Assembly (NCBI GenBank): GCA_002280555.1
Contig: NCEE01000016.1
Span: 45,382-109,381 of the forward strand
Length of the DNA: 64,000 nt
Direction: 5' to 3'
Source of the DNA: Sphingomonas sp. 32-62-10
GTDB taxonomy: Bacteria; Pseudomonadota; Alphaproteobacteria; Sphingomonadales; Sphingomonadaceae
In this document: piece by piece, positions 9,233-18,784 of the stretch
Position numbering within the stretch: position 1 is the stretch's first letter
How the letters are laid out: the number at the start of each line of letters is the position of its first letter
The notes under the pieces: generated by a model
What the model was told of the DNA's origin: nothing
The model's input: the letters and a program-made list of their open reading frames with translations, nothing else
The model's database searches: none
Program-made: the position numbers and the translations under genes

Positions 9233-9340
9233 CCGTTCGGGCTGAGCGAAGTCGAAGCCCCTGCGCAGCGCTTGCCCCCTTCGACTGCCTGCCAAGGCAG
9301 GCGCTCAGGACAGGCTTCGACTTCGCTCAGGGCGAACCGG
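9233..9340. repeat. Palindromic repeat, family A, with nested inner palindrome
   Basis: Arms CCGTTCGGGCTGAGCGAAGT... at 9233-9257 and its complement at 9315-9340. Between them is a second palindrome, GCCTGCC-AA-GGCAGGC (9287-9302), so the element can form a cruciform or branched hairpin. It sits between the FAH gene and the convergent small membrane protein gene. Confidence 0.8.
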
Positions 9341-9367
9341 AGGGGGCAGGGTAAACCCGTTCGGCGC

Positions 9368-9559
9368 TTAGCGCCCGGCGCGGGGGTTCTTCCAGAATGC
9401 CCGCGCGACCAGCGCCGCGGCGACATAGACCGCGTACAGTGCCAGCGAGGGCAGAAGCATCAGTGCCGATGCCGAAAGCACCAGAATGCCGATCGCGGCA
9501 TCGATCGTGGGTAGGCGAACGGGGCGGGCCTTGGCGCGGGTGATTGACTGCATGTGCAT
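9368..9559 (-). CDS. Small membrane protein, hypothetical
   Basis: 63-residue protein starting MHMQSITRAK. A positively charged N-terminal segment (KARPVR) is followed by one long or two tightly packed hydrophobic helices (AAIGILVLSASALMLLPSLA and YAVYVAAALVARAFW), ending KNPRAGR. The ATG at 9559 has a clear AGAAGGGAG ribosome binding site 7 nt upstream, which is the main evidence that it is real. I recognise no family; the function is unknown. Confidence 0.5.
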   Translation of the reverse strand: MHMQSITRAKARPVRLPTIDAAIGILVLSASALMLLPSLALYAVYVAAALVARAFWKNPRAGR

Positions 9560-9697
9560 CACGTAGCTCCCTTCTGAGAGGCATAATGCATGATGCAGGT
9601 TAACGATCCCTGACGGTGCGTATCGGCGATTCACGCTTGCCACCCACGCCACCGATGATAAATTGACATGAATAATGCCAATTCAGGGAATCGTCCG

Positions 9698-10567
9698 ATG
9701 ATCGAAGCAAAACGTACACCCGACGAACGCTTTAAGGACGTGCCTGATTTTGATTTTCCGGTGCGCTATGTCGATGATCTGCCGGGCTATGAGGGGCTGC
9801 GCGGTGCCTATATCGATGCCGGTCCGGCCGATGCCGATCGTGTGTTCCTGTGTCAGCACGGCGAACCAAGCTGGAGCTTCCTCTATCGCCGGATGATCCC
9901 GGTGTTCCTTGAAACCGGCGCGCGCGTGATCTGTCCCGATTTCCTTGGCTTTGGCCGGTCGGACAAGCCAGTGCGGCAGGAGGATTACAGCTTCGATTTC
10001 CACCGCAACTGGCTGCTTGCCGATGATGATCTCGGCGGCCGTCAGGTGGGCCGTCAGCATGTACTGCAAGGTGCCGCGCGTCTTTTCATCGGTAATTGCC
10101 CCCGCGGTGACACCGGCATCGGCACCGGGGCGTCGCCGGGTCCTGGCTTCATGATGTGGAAGGCCTATGCCGCATCGACGCCCGATTTGCCGATCGGCGC
10201 GCTGATCGCGCGCGGCACGCCGCATCTGACGCCCGCAGAGATCGCCGCCTATGAGGCGCCCTATCCCGATGCCAGCTACAAGGCGGGGGCACAAATTTTC
10301 CCGGCGCTCGTGCCGATCGTGCCTGACATGCCGGGCGCGGCGATCGGTCGTGAAGCCGTGAAATTCTGGTCCGAACGTTGGAGCGGGCCGAGCTTCATGG
10401 CGGTGGGGGCAGCCGATCCGGTTTTAGGGCCGACGCAAATGGAGGCGCTGCGCAAACAGATCAGGGGCTGTCCCGAACCAATGATCATCCCCGATGGCGG
10501 CCATTTCGTCCAGGAATGGGGTGAACCGATCGCGCGTGCGGCGATTGCTGCCTTTGGTGGGCGCTGA
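9698..10567 (+). CDS. Haloalkane dehalogenase-like alpha/beta hydrolase with nucleophile segment replaced
   Basis: 289 residues with clear haloalkane dehalogenase subfamily-I (DhlA-type) flanks: the oxyanion/halide motif HGEPSW, then DFLGFGRSDKP, DYSFDFHRNWLLA, and in the C-terminal half YEAPYPDASYKAG, VGAADPVLGP (catalytic acid Asp) and GGHFVQEWG (catalytic His). Between HRNWLLA and SPGPGFMMWK, family members carry about 65 residues including the nucleophile elbow VVQDWGG. Here there are about 40 unrelated residues (10016 to about 10126). That stretch on the minus strand reads TAGAITDEKTRGTLQYMLTA and then EIIIGK, which is ABC-2 permease-like. The frame remains open but the nucleophile Asp is absent, so hydrolase activity is not expected. 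The ATG at 9698 (MIEAKRTP) has AGGGAA upstream; an alternative ATG at 9668 adds 10 residues. Confidence 0.75.
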   Translation: MIEAKRTPDERFKDVPDFDFPVRYVDDLPGYEGLRGAYIDAGPADADRVFLCQHGEPSWSFLYRRMIPVFLETGARVICPDFLGFGRSDKPVRQEDYSFDFHRNWLLADDDLGGRQVGRQHVLQGAARLFIGNCPRGDTGIGTGASPGPGFMMWKAYAASTPDLPIGALIARGTPHLTPAEIAAYEAPYPDASYKAGAQIFPALVPIVPDMPGAAIGREAVKFWSERWSGPSFMAVGAADPVLGPTQMEALRKQIRGCPEPMIIPDGGHFVQEWGEPIARAAIAAFGGR

Positions 10568-10598
10568 CCCTCTCGCCATCGGCGTTGAAATTTTATAA

Positions 10599-11939
<1,341 letters not shown>

Positions 11940-11960
11940 TGTCCCTGATTTTTGCATTCT

Positions 11961-12040
11961 TCACCCCGGCCTTGAGCCGGGGTCCCGCTTCCTTTCGCCC
12001 GCTGAAGAATAGCGGGACCCCGGCTCAAGGCCGAGGTGAC
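11961..12040. repeat. Palindromic repeat, family B, inside the bkd operon
   Basis: Arms TCACCCCGGCCTTGAGCCGG... (11961-11989) and its complement (12011-12040). This copy is unusual because it lies between two co-directional genes of one complex (E1alpha and E1beta). Its hairpin would sit in the polycistronic mRNA only 11 nt upstream of the E1beta start. Confidence 0.85.
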
Positions 12041-12051
12041 GGGAGGGTGGT

Positions 12052-13116
12052 ATGACTAACCGGCGTGATGGGGATCCAACAGTGGCGGATACCTTGAATA
12101 CCACCCGCATGAACATGATCCAGGCGATCAATTCCGCCATGGACGTCATGATGGACCGCGACCCCGACATTGTCGTGATGGGCGAGGATGTCGGCTATTT
12201 CGGCGGCGTATTCCGCGCGACGGCGGGCCTGCAGGCAAAATATGGCAAGCAGCGTGTGTTCGACACCCCGATCACCGAATGCGGCATCATCGGCGTCGCG
12301 GTAGGGATGGGGGCTTACGGCCTGCGTCCGGTGCCCGAAATCCAGTTCGCCGATTATATTTATCCCGCGCTCGATCAGTTGGTCAGCGAGGCGGCGCGGC
12401 TGCGCTATCGCTCCAATGGCGAGTTTACCGCGCCGATCACGGTGCGGTCGCCCTTTGGCGGTGGCATTTTCGGCGGGCAGACCCATTCGCAATCGCCCGA
12501 GGGCATCTTCACCCATGTATCGGGCGTGAAGACGGTGATCCCGTCGACCCCCTATGACGCCAAGGGACTGTTGATCGCGGCGATCGAGGATAATGATCCG
12601 ACGATCTTCTTCGAACCCAAGCGCATCTATAACGGCCCGTTCGACGGCCATTGGGACAAGCCGACACAAAACTGGTCGCAGCACCCGGCAGGCGAGGTGC
12701 CGACGGGTTATTACAAGATCGACCTGGGCAAAGCGAAGATCGTGCGCGCGGGGGAGGCGCTGACCGTGCTCGCCTACGGCACAATGGTGCATGTCGCGCT
12801 CGCGGTGATGACCGAGGCGGGGGTCGATGCCGAAGTGATCGATCTGCGCACCTTGGTGCCGCTCGATATCGAGACGATTGCAGCATCGGTGCAGAAAACC
12901 GGGCGCTGCATGATCGTCCATGAAGCGACTCGGACCAGCGGCTTCGGCGCGGAACTGTCCGCGCAGGTGCAGGAACGCTGTTTCTATCACCTCGAAGCGC
13001 CGATCGAGCGCGTCACCGGTTTCGACACGCCCTATCCGCACAGCCTGGAATGGGCCTATTTCCCGGGGCCGGTCCGGATTGGCGAGGCCCTCAAGAAAAT
13101 CATGAAGGACGCATAA
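12052..13116 (+). CDS. bkdA2: Branched-chain 2-oxoacid dehydrogenase E1 component, beta subunit
   Basis: 354 residues, transketolase-like E1 beta chain. It forms an alpha2beta2 heterotetramer with the preceding subunit and binds the pyrimidine of ThDP. Features: MGEDVGYFGGVFRAT (with the conserved catalytic Glu region, about residues 43-57), TPITECGIIGVAVGMGAYG, RSPFGGGIFGGQTHSQSPE, and EVIDLRTLVPLD (start of the C-terminal transketolase domain, about residue 262). ATG at 12052 is preceded by GGGAGGGTGG. A later Met at MNMIQAINSAMD would be the start in some homologues. The stop overlaps the E2 start by one base (TAATG at 13114-13118). Confidence 0.95.
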   Translation: MTNRRDGDPTVADTLNTTRMNMIQAINSAMDVMMDRDPDIVVMGEDVGYFGGVFRATAGLQAKYGKQRVFDTPITECGIIGVAVGMGAYGLRPVPEIQFADYIYPALDQLVSEAARLRYRSNGEFTAPITVRSPFGGGIFGGQTHSQSPEGIFTHVSGVKTVIPSTPYDAKGLLIAAIEDNDPTIFFEPKRIYNGPFDGHWDKPTQNWSQHPAGEVPTGYYKIDLGKAKIVRAGEALTVLAYGTMVHVALAVMTEAGVDAEVIDLRTLVPLDIETIAASVQKTGRCMIVHEATRTSGFGAELSAQVQERCFYHLEAPIERVTGFDTPYPHSLEWAYFPGPVRIGEALKKIMKDA

Positions 13117-14468
13117 TGGCGCGGTTCACGTTCAAGCTTCCCGATATCGGCGAAGGCATTTCGGAAGCTGAAATCGTCGCCTGGCACGTCGCGGTCGGCG
13201 ACCGGATCGAGGAAGATCAGCAGATCGCCGACATGATGACCGACAAGGCCACCGTCGAGATGGAATCGCCGGTGTCGGGCGTGGTGGTGGAGCTGGCGGG
13301 CGAAGTCGGCGATCAGGTGTCGATCGGCGCGGCGTTGGTGGTGATCGAAACGGACGGCGATTTTTCGGCAGAGGAAGCGCCAGCGCTCCGCGATGACGCG
13401 CCTGCCGAGCTGAAGGCGGCCCCGCCGAGCGCCGAACAGGTTGAAGTGGCGGCGCAATATGGCGCTGAAAATCCGGGCGTTGGTGAAGTGGCTGTCGGGA
13501 CACCCAGCAGCGATAGTGCTCCTGCGCAGGCGGGAGCCCAGAACCAAGAGCGCAGCGCCAGCGATCCTGGGCTCCTGCCTGCGCAGGAGCACAAATCGGT
13601 TAGTTCAGCGCCCGTCCTCGCCTCCCCCGCGGTCCGCGCCCGCGCGGCCGATCTCGGCATCGATCTCGCCGATGTGAAAACCGATGCCGACCGCGTTCGC
13701 CATGCCGATCTCGACGCGTATCTGCGCTATCAGTCAGGCCAGGGCTATCACGCGCCCCAAGCCAGCCGTGCGCGCGCGGATGAGCCGATCAAGGTCATCG
13801 GCATGCGCCGCAAGATCGCCGAGAATATGCAGGCGGCCAAGCGCAACATCCCGCATTTCACTTATGTCGACGAGATCGACGTGACTGCGCTAGAGGCGAT
13901 GCGCGCCGACCTGAACGACAATCGCGGGAGCCGACCGAAGCTGACGATGCTGCCGCTGCTGATCGTCGCGATCTGCAAGGCGATCCCCGATTTCCCGATG
14001 ATTAACGCGCGCTACGATGACGAAGCCGGCGTGGTGACGCGCCACGGCGCGGTCCATCTCGGCATGGCGACGCAGACGCCTGCAGGGCTGATGGTGCCGG
14101 TGATCCGCGATGCGCAGGACCGAAACGTCTGGCAGCTGGCAAGCGAGATCGGTCGGCTGGCAGAGGCCGCGCGCAATGGCAAGGCGAAGGTCGACGAGCT
14201 TTCGGGCTCCACGCTGACGATCACCTCGCTCGGCCCGCTGGGCGGCATTGCGACGACGCCAGTCATCAACCGCCCTGAGGTCGCGATCATCGGCCCGAAC
14301 AAGATAGTCGAGCGGCCGGTTTTTGTCGGCGACGAGATCGTCCGCGCCAAGCTGATGAACCTGTCGATCAGCTGCGATCACCGCGTGGTCGATGGCTGGG
14401 ACGCGGCGAGCTTTGTCCAGTTGCTCAAGAAATATCTCGAGACGCCGGTGTTGCTGTTCGCCGATTGA
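13116..14468 (+). CDS. bkdB: Branched-chain 2-oxoacid dehydrogenase E2 (lipoamide acyltransferase)
   Basis: 450 residues. N-terminal lipoyl domain (about 1-80, lipoylated Lys44 in MTDKATVEM), a long linker, the peripheral subunit-binding domain (about 168-205, LASPAVRARAADLGIDLADV) and the C-terminal acyltransferase core with the catalytic motif SCDHRVVDGWD (His about residue 421). It transfers branched-chain acyl groups from lipoyl to CoA and forms the complex core. The linker is odd: residues about 134-159 are encoded by an in-frame 77-bp palindromic repeat (13516-13592). The start is ATG 13116, sharing one base with the E1beta stop. No E3 gene follows. Confidence 0.95.
   Translation: MARFTFKLPDIGEGISEAEIVAWHVAVGDRIEEDQQIADMMTDKATVEMESPVSGVVVELAGEVGDQVSIGAALVVIETDGDFSAEEAPALRDDAPAELKAAPPSAEQVEVAAQYGAENPGVGEVAVGTPSSDSAPAQAGAQNQERSASDPGLLPAQEHKSVSSAPVLASPAVRARAADLGIDLADVKTDADRVRHADLDAYLRYQSGQGYHAPQASRARADEPIKVIGMRRKIAENMQAAKRNIPHFTYVDEIDVTALEAMRADLNDNRGSRPKLTMLPLLIVAICKAIPDFPMINARYDDEAGVVTRHGAVHLGMATQTPAGLMVPVIRDAQDRNVWQLASEIGRLAEAARNGKAKVDELSGSTLTITSLGPLGGIATTPVINRPEVAIIGPNKIVERPVFVGDEIVRAKLMNLSISCDHRVVDGWDAASFVQLLKKYLETPVLLFAD
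13516..13592. repeat. Palindromic repeat in-frame inside the E2 linker
   Basis: Inverted arms of 26 nt, GTGCTCCTGCGCAGGCGGGA... (13516-13541) and its complement (13567-13592), matching at 25 of 26 positions with a 25-nt loop. It is translated in the E2 linker as a Ser/Ala/Gln/Pro-rich stretch without a stop. The design resembles Rickettsia palindromic elements that insert in frame in tolerant protein regions. Confidence 0.85.
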
Positions 14469-14484
14469 GGGCTGGCTTCCCCCT

Positions 14485-14553
14485 CCGTTCGGGCTGAGCG
14501 AAGTCGAAGCCTACTCGCTTCGCGTGCCCTTCGACTTCGCTCAGGGCGAACGG
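14485..14553. repeat. Palindromic repeat, family A
   Basis: Arms CCGTTCGGGCTGAGCGAAGT... (14485-14509) and its perfect complement (14529-14553) 16 nt after the bkdB stop. It is positioned to serve as a transcript end for the bkd operon. Confidence 0.85.
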
Positions 14554-14642
14554 GGGTTGGATTAGCCCAACGTGCAAATTACTAGCCCGTCCGATAGCGT
14601 TGCTTGCTTGCCGCTCGCCCGCGCGGCGGGCATGGCGGCGCG

Positions 14643-15581
14643 ATGACGACCGCCGATCAAACCAAGCTGCGCACCGGGCTGATCCTGGGGGTCGGCGCGT
14701 ATCTCTCCTGGGGCTTGCTGCCACTTTATCTGCGGCTGCTGGGAAATGTTCCCTCATTGCAGTTGTTGTCGCACCGGGTGGTGTGGTCGGTGCTGTTCCT
14801 GTTGTTTCTGGTGGTGATCACCAAACAGGCCAGGCCCATCCTCGCGGCGGCCCGCGGCCGCACCTTGCTGCTGCTGATGGCGAGCGCGCTGATGATCGCG
14901 ATCAACTGGCTCGTCTATATCTGGTCGGTCCAGAACGCCCATGTGATCGAGGCAAGCCTTGGTTATTTCATCAATCCGCTCGTCAATGTCGCGTTCGGCA
15001 CCTTGCTGCTCGGCGAAAAGCTGCGTCACTGGCAGGGTATCGCGATCGGCATTGCGGCCACCGGCGTGGTCGCGCTGGCGATTATCGAGGGCGGGGCGAT
15101 CTGGATTTCGCTCACTCTTGCCGCCTCGTTCAGCATTTACGGGCTGATCCGTAAGGTCGCGGCGATCGATGCGCTTGGCGGGTTGACGGTGGAGACGGTG
15201 CTGCTTGCGCCGTTCCTGCTCGGCTATCTGCTGATCGAGGGGAGCGCAGGGCGTGGCAGTTTCGGCGAGGGCGGTGAGACCGACTGGCTGTTGATCCTAT
15301 CGGGCATCATCACCGCGCTGCCGCTTTTGATGTTTGCGGCCTCGGCGCGGCGGCTGCGCTATACCACCATCGGGCTGCTCCAGTTCATGTCGCCGTCGAT
15401 CCAGTTCGGCCTTGCAGTGCTGGTGTTCGGCGAGCCGCTGCGCGCCGATCAGGCCGCCACCTTCGTGCTCATCTGGGCAGGCTGCGCGCTTTATGCATGG
15501 GATAGTGTGCGGGCATCGCGGGCGGATGCGGCAATGCCGACTGCCGTGGTGCCGCTGACGACCAAAGCGGTGACTGAATAG
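14643..15581 (+). CDS. rarD: RarD-type EamA family transporter
   Basis: 312-residue inner membrane protein with about ten transmembrane helices (two EamA repeats), close to the RarD subgroup: GLILGVGAYLSWGLLPLYLR at the N-terminus, LLSHRVVWS, NWLVYIWSV and ASLGYFINPLVNV are the recognisable landmarks. RarD proteins are annotated as chloramphenicol-sensitivity or metabolite exporters; the substrate is unknown. ATG at 14643 (MTTADQ) fits family N-termini. A TTG at 14604 in the same frame would add 13 residues with little support. No strong ribosome binding site is visible for either start. Confidence 0.88.
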   Translation: MTTADQTKLRTGLILGVGAYLSWGLLPLYLRLLGNVPSLQLLSHRVVWSVLFLLFLVVITKQARPILAAARGRTLLLLMASALMIAINWLVYIWSVQNAHVIEASLGYFINPLVNVAFGTLLLGEKLRHWQGIAIGIAATGVVALAIIEGGAIWISLTLAASFSIYGLIRKVAAIDALGGLTVETVLLAPFLLGYLLIEGSAGRGSFGEGGETDWLLILSGIITALPLLMFAASARRLRYTTIGLLQFMSPSIQFGLAVLVFGEPLRADQAATFVLIWAGCALYAWDSVRASRADAAMPTAVVPLTTKAVTE

Positions 15582-15623
15582 CGATTGCGCTGTCCGACAG
15601 AGGTTTTTCAACCGGGCCCGGCA

Positions 15624-16382
15624 TCACCCGGCGGGCCGCCCCACCAGATCAAATTTGATCCGCACCCACGCCCCGATCAGCAGCTTGCCGCCTTTGCGCG
15701 GCGGGCGGACGCGGAATTGCCAGGCGGCTTCGCGCACGCCGCGCGCAAGGCCAGTCCCGGCCGGGGATTCGCCGAGCAGCTGGCAATCCTCGACACGGTA
15801 CTTCGGCGCAGTCTTGCACGCGATCAGCGCGGAGCCGCCGCGCAGGCCTTTCGGGATGTAAAAGGCCATCTCGGCTTCAGTCGGCTCGCGGTACCATTCG
15901 GCGTAGTAAAGCGGCTCGCCGTTCGGGCCCCTGCCGGCCACCTCCGTGTCATTCGCATCGCTGCCTTCGGGCGCGGCTTCGGCCATTTCGGCGCGCTGCG
16001 ACTTGATCTTGCCGATATCGGCGGCGGCATATTCCTGTTTGGTCAGCACCAGCAGCCCGGGGATCGGGCCGAGCGGCGTGGGTGGCGGCACCGGCGCGGT
16101 CGGTGGCGGGGGCGTCTTGGGCGTCACCTTTGCGGCGCGCTTGGGCGCGGGGCGTTCCTTGGTCTCGGCCTTGTCGGCGGTCTGGGTGATGGTGAAGGTC
16201 TTCGGGCGGCCATCGCCGCGCGAATCGCCGAATTTGGGTGGGCCAAGCGTCAGCAGCACCAGGATCAGCAGCACCTCGATCGCGATTGCAAGTACGAAGC
16301 CCAACGCGCGCCGCCGCAATAAAATGCGGTCTGCGAAGGAGCGATCATCGTCGCTGCTGTCATCGGCATAAATGGCAGGCAT
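15624..16382 (-). CDS. TonB-like protein, single TM helix plus Pro-rich region
   Basis: 252 residues. Short cytoplasmic N-terminus, one TM helix (about residues 25-45, ALGFVLAIAIEVLLILVLL), a Lys/Pro-rich stretch (APKRAAKVTPKTPPPPTAP and PPPTPLGP, about 82-106) and a C-terminal domain with VEDCQLLGESPAGTGL and AAWQFRVRP, which resembles the TonB C-terminal domain (VxxCxVxxSSGxxxLDxAAL-type core). It is probably an envelope-spanning energy transducer or a protein derived from one. No exbB or exbD gene is adjacent. ATG at 16382 (MPAIYADD) was chosen because it starts the hydrophilic N-terminus; an upstream start at 16415 is possible. Confidence 0.6.
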   Translation of the reverse strand: MPAIYADDSSDDDRSFADRILLRRRALGFVLAIAIEVLLILVLLTLGPPKFGDSRGDGRPKTFTITQTADKAETKERPAPKRAAKVTPKTPPPPTAPVPPPTPLGPIPGLLVLTKQEYAAADIGKIKSQRAEMAEAAPEGSDANDTEVAGRGPNGEPLYYAEWYREPTEAEMAFYIPKGLRGGSALIACKTAPKYRVEDCQLLGESPAGTGLARGVREAAWQFRVRPPRKGGKLLIGAWVRIKFDLVGRPAG

Positions 16383-16455
16383 CAGCGACTCGCGTGGGGG
16401 AAGTGGTGCGCCCAAGGCGCGCCAAGTGATTAGTGGATCGACTGGCTAATCTAAA

Positions 16456-16563
16456 CCGTTTGTGCTGAGCGAAGTCGAAGCACCTTGCGACCGGCCAAAC
16501 CTATTCGATGGTCTGTTGTGGCCGGTGTTCGGGACCGGCTTCGACTTCGCTCAGCCCGAACGG
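16456..16563. repeat. Palindromic repeat, family A
   Basis: Arms CCGTTTGTGCTGAGCGAAGT... (16456-16480) and its complement (16539-16563). It lies between the divergent upstream region of the TonB-like gene and the stop of the thiolase gene, with a GGCCGGT-containing loop. Confidence 0.8.
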
Positions 16564-16608
16564 ACCTTTGAAAAACAATGCTATTCCTCTTTGGTCTGTA
16601 CCCCAAAC

Positions 16609-17805
16609 TCAAACAATCTCGAACAGCCCGGCCGCGCCCATGCCGCCGGCGGTGCACATCGAGACGACCACCCAGCGCACGCCGCGCTTGCGCCCTTCGA
16701 TCAGCGCATGGCCGACCAGCCGACTGCCCGTCATCCCGAACGGATGGCCAACCGCAATCGCACCACCATTCACGTTATATTTCTCCGGATCGATGCCCAG
16801 AGTGTCGCGGCAGTACAAGCACTGGCTGGCGAACGCCTCGTTCAACTCCCACAGCCCGATATCACCCACCGAGAGCCCGGCGCGGTCGAGCAGTTTCGGA
16901 ATGGCGAACACCGGGCCGATGCCCATTTCATCGGGCGCACAGCCTGCCGCCTGAAACCCGCGATAAATGCCCAGGATCTCCTTGCCCTCGGCCTCCGCCG
17001 TCGCGCGGTCCATCAGGATCTGGGCCGATGCCCCGTCCGATAACTGGCTGGCGTTGCCGGCGGTGATGTTGCTGCCCGGTCCGGTGAACTGCCCGCCCGG
17101 CCAGACGGTCTTCAAACCCTGCAGCGCCTCAAGCGTGGTGCCGGGGCGGATGCCCTCGTCCTGGGTGATCGTCACCGTCTCGGTGCCGGTCTTGTTGCCT
17201 TCCTTGTCGAACAGCGCGCGTTCGACCGTCATCGGCACGATTTCCTCGGCGAAGGCGCCAGTCTCCAGCCCGCGCGCCGCGCGTTGCTGGCTGCGCGCGC
17301 CATATTCGTCCTGCGCGGCGCGGGTGATGCCATAGCGTTCGGCAACGATCTCGGCGGTTTCGATCATCGGGATGTACGCGGCGGGCTCATGCGCGATCAC
17401 TGACTGGTTGATGTAGCGCGGGGCATCCTTGGTCACCGTGAAGCTGATCGATTCCATGCCGCCAGCCAGCGCGACATCGGCCTCGTCGCAGATGATCGTC
17501 CGCGCGGCGAGCGCGACCGCCGTCAGCCCCGATCCACATTTGCGATCGAGCGTAAAGGCGGGCACCGATTGCGGCAATTGCCCCGCAAAGATCGCCATTC
17601 GCCCCGCATTGCCGCCCTGGCTGCCCCATTGGCTGCCCACGCCCCAGAATACCTCGTCAATGCGGGCGGGATCGATACCGGCGCGGTCGACCGCGGCGTT
17701 CATTACATGGCCCGCCAGCGCGGGGGCTTCGGTCGCGTTGAATGCGCCGCGATAGGCCTTGCCGATGGCAGTACGGGCGGTGGCGATAATGGCGGCTTCA
17801 CGCAT
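16609..17805 (-). CDS. Thiolase (acetyl-CoA C-acyltransferase)
   Basis: 398-residue thiolase. The acylated nucleophile is Cys90 in DRKCGSGL. The C-terminal [17 protein letters not shown] carries the catalytic His, and [16 protein letters not shown] the second Cys. It catalyses thiolytic cleavage of 3-ketoacyl-CoA or the reverse condensation. Degradative (FadA-like) and biosynthetic forms cannot be separated from sequence alone. The ATG at 17805 is preceded by GAGGA. It has no operon partner here, although acyl-CoA dehydrogenase, acs and an acyl-CoA carboxylase lie elsewhere in the window. Confidence 0.93.
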   Translation of the reverse strand: MREAAIIATARTAIGKAYRGAFNATEAPALAGHVMNAAVDRAGIDPARIDEVFWGVGSQWGSQGGNAGRMAIFAGQLPQSVPAFTLDRKCGSGLTAVALAARTIICDEADVALAGGMESISFTVTKDAPRYINQSVIAHEPAAYIPMIETAEIVAERYGITRAAQDEYGARSQQRAARGLETGAFAEEIVPMTVERALFDKEGNKTGTETVTITQDEGIRPGTTLEALQGLKTVWPGGQFTGPGSNITAGNASQLSDGASAQILMDRATAEAEGKEILGIYRGFQAAGCAPDEMGIGPVFAIPKLLDRAGLSVGDIGLWELNEAFASQCLYCRDTLGIDPEKYNVNGGAIAVGHPFGMTGSRLVGHALIEGRKRGVRWVVVSMCTAGGMGAAGLFEIV

Positions 17806-18223
17806 GGCGGTATCCTCTCGCAGATCGACTTTTCTGCTGCGCGAGATGGCGGATGTTGGCCAGCTTGTCGATCACGATCGAACAGATACCCCTTTCAGGC
17901 GGTGCGCGTCAGTTGGGGGGGAAGCGCACCGCCCGGCGACCCCGGAGGCCATGAAAGGGTGGGTCGCACAGGGTATTCGTTCGGCGACGGCGTAGGGTTA
18001 CATCGAGCGTATGGTTTTTTGGGGGTGGCATCGCAGCCAGCGATATGGTGTGGATAGCCAAAGCTGCATTCGTCCAGCTTGTATCGTCATTGCGAGCGCA
18101 GCGAAGCAATCCAGGGCAGCGCGCGCGACGATGGTTTGCTTCGCTGCGCTCGCAATGACGGGGTTCAACCAATCGGCAATCGGGTCTAGCGCTCGTGGTC
18201 TGATGTAACTTTCTGCGTAGGCG
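17806..18223. other. Intergenic region between thiolase and ECF sigma factor genes
   Basis: About 420 bp with no convincing gene. It holds the divergent promoters of the thiolase (minus) and the sigma factor (plus), and the palindromic repeat at 18085-18160. The short minus-strand frame covering that repeat (CERSEANH... LLRCARND) is a repeat artefact. Confidence 0.7.
18085..18160. repeat. Palindromic repeat, family D (CGTCATTGCGAGCGCAGCGA...)
   Basis: 25-nt arms (18085-18109 and 18136-18160) that are exactly complementary, separated by 26 nt. It is the only copy of this family in the window; the unit is widespread in alphaproteobacterial intergenic regions. Confidence 0.9.
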
Positions 18224-18784
18224 ATGCGTATGGCATTATCGGGAGTGCAGGGAAGGGCGAGCGAAGACCAGCTCAAGGGGCTGATGGTCCGGGGTCTCGA
18301 TGGTGAGGCTGCGGCCCAGAACGCCCTGCTGACCGCGCTTGTCCCGTTGCTGCGATCCTTTTTCGGGCGCCGGTTGCGCGGGGCCGGCGATGATGTCGAG
18401 GATCTGGTGCAGGAAACGTTGATTGCCATCCATACGCGGCGCGCAAGCTATGATCGGGACCGCCCGTTTACGGCCTGGGCCTATGCGGTCGCACGCTACA
18501 AGATGATCGATCACTTCCGCCGCACCCGCAACAACGTGCCTTTCGAAGACCTTGAGGACATCTTGGTGGCTGAAGGTTTTCAGGACGCGGCATCGGCGCA
18601 AATGGATGTCGATAAGCTGCTGGAGGGAATTTCTTCCAAACAGGCGCGGGCAATCCGCCAGACCAAGATCGACGGGCTCAGCATCGCCGAGGCCGCCGAA
18701 AGCGCCGGCATCAGCGAAGCCGATGTCAAAGTTTCCGTGCACCGTGGGCTGAAAGCGCTCGCCGCGCGATTGAAGGGCAAGTGA
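18224..18784 (+). CDS. ECF-type RNA polymerase sigma factor, SigF-like
   Basis: 186 residues with sigma-70 region 2 (DDVEDLVQETLIAIHTRR, then FTAWAYAVARYKMIDHFRR, about residues 56-105) and region 4 (SSKQARAIRQTKIDGLSIAEAAESAGISE with VSVHRGLKAL, about 137-180). It is the cognate partner of the NrsF-type membrane anti-sigma factor that overlaps its stop. In Caulobacter the equivalent pair responds to metal and oxidative stress. Start choice is uncertain: ATG at 18224, ATG at 18230 or a later Met; none has a strong ribosome binding site. Confidence 0.9.
   Translation: MRMALSGVQGRASEDQLKGLMVRGLDGEAAAQNALLTALVPLLRSFFGRRLRGAGDDVEDLVQETLIAIHTRRASYDRDRPFTAWAYAVARYKMIDHFRRTRNNVPFEDLEDILVAEGFQDAASAQMDVDKLLEGISSKQARAIRQTKIDGLSIAEAAESAGISEADVKVSVHRGLKALAARLKGK

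Noticed and set aside
9683..10294. 203-residue minus-strand frame opposite the dehalogenase-like gene
   Set aside because: Not a gene as a whole; only its middle (10016-10126) resembles an ABC-2 permease, and the flanks are antisense of the dehalogenase. I treat it as an inserted fragment.
17909..18172. 87-residue minus-strand frame with CERSEANH and LLRCARND
   Set aside because: This peptide is the standard translation of the family D palindromic repeat and is not a gene.
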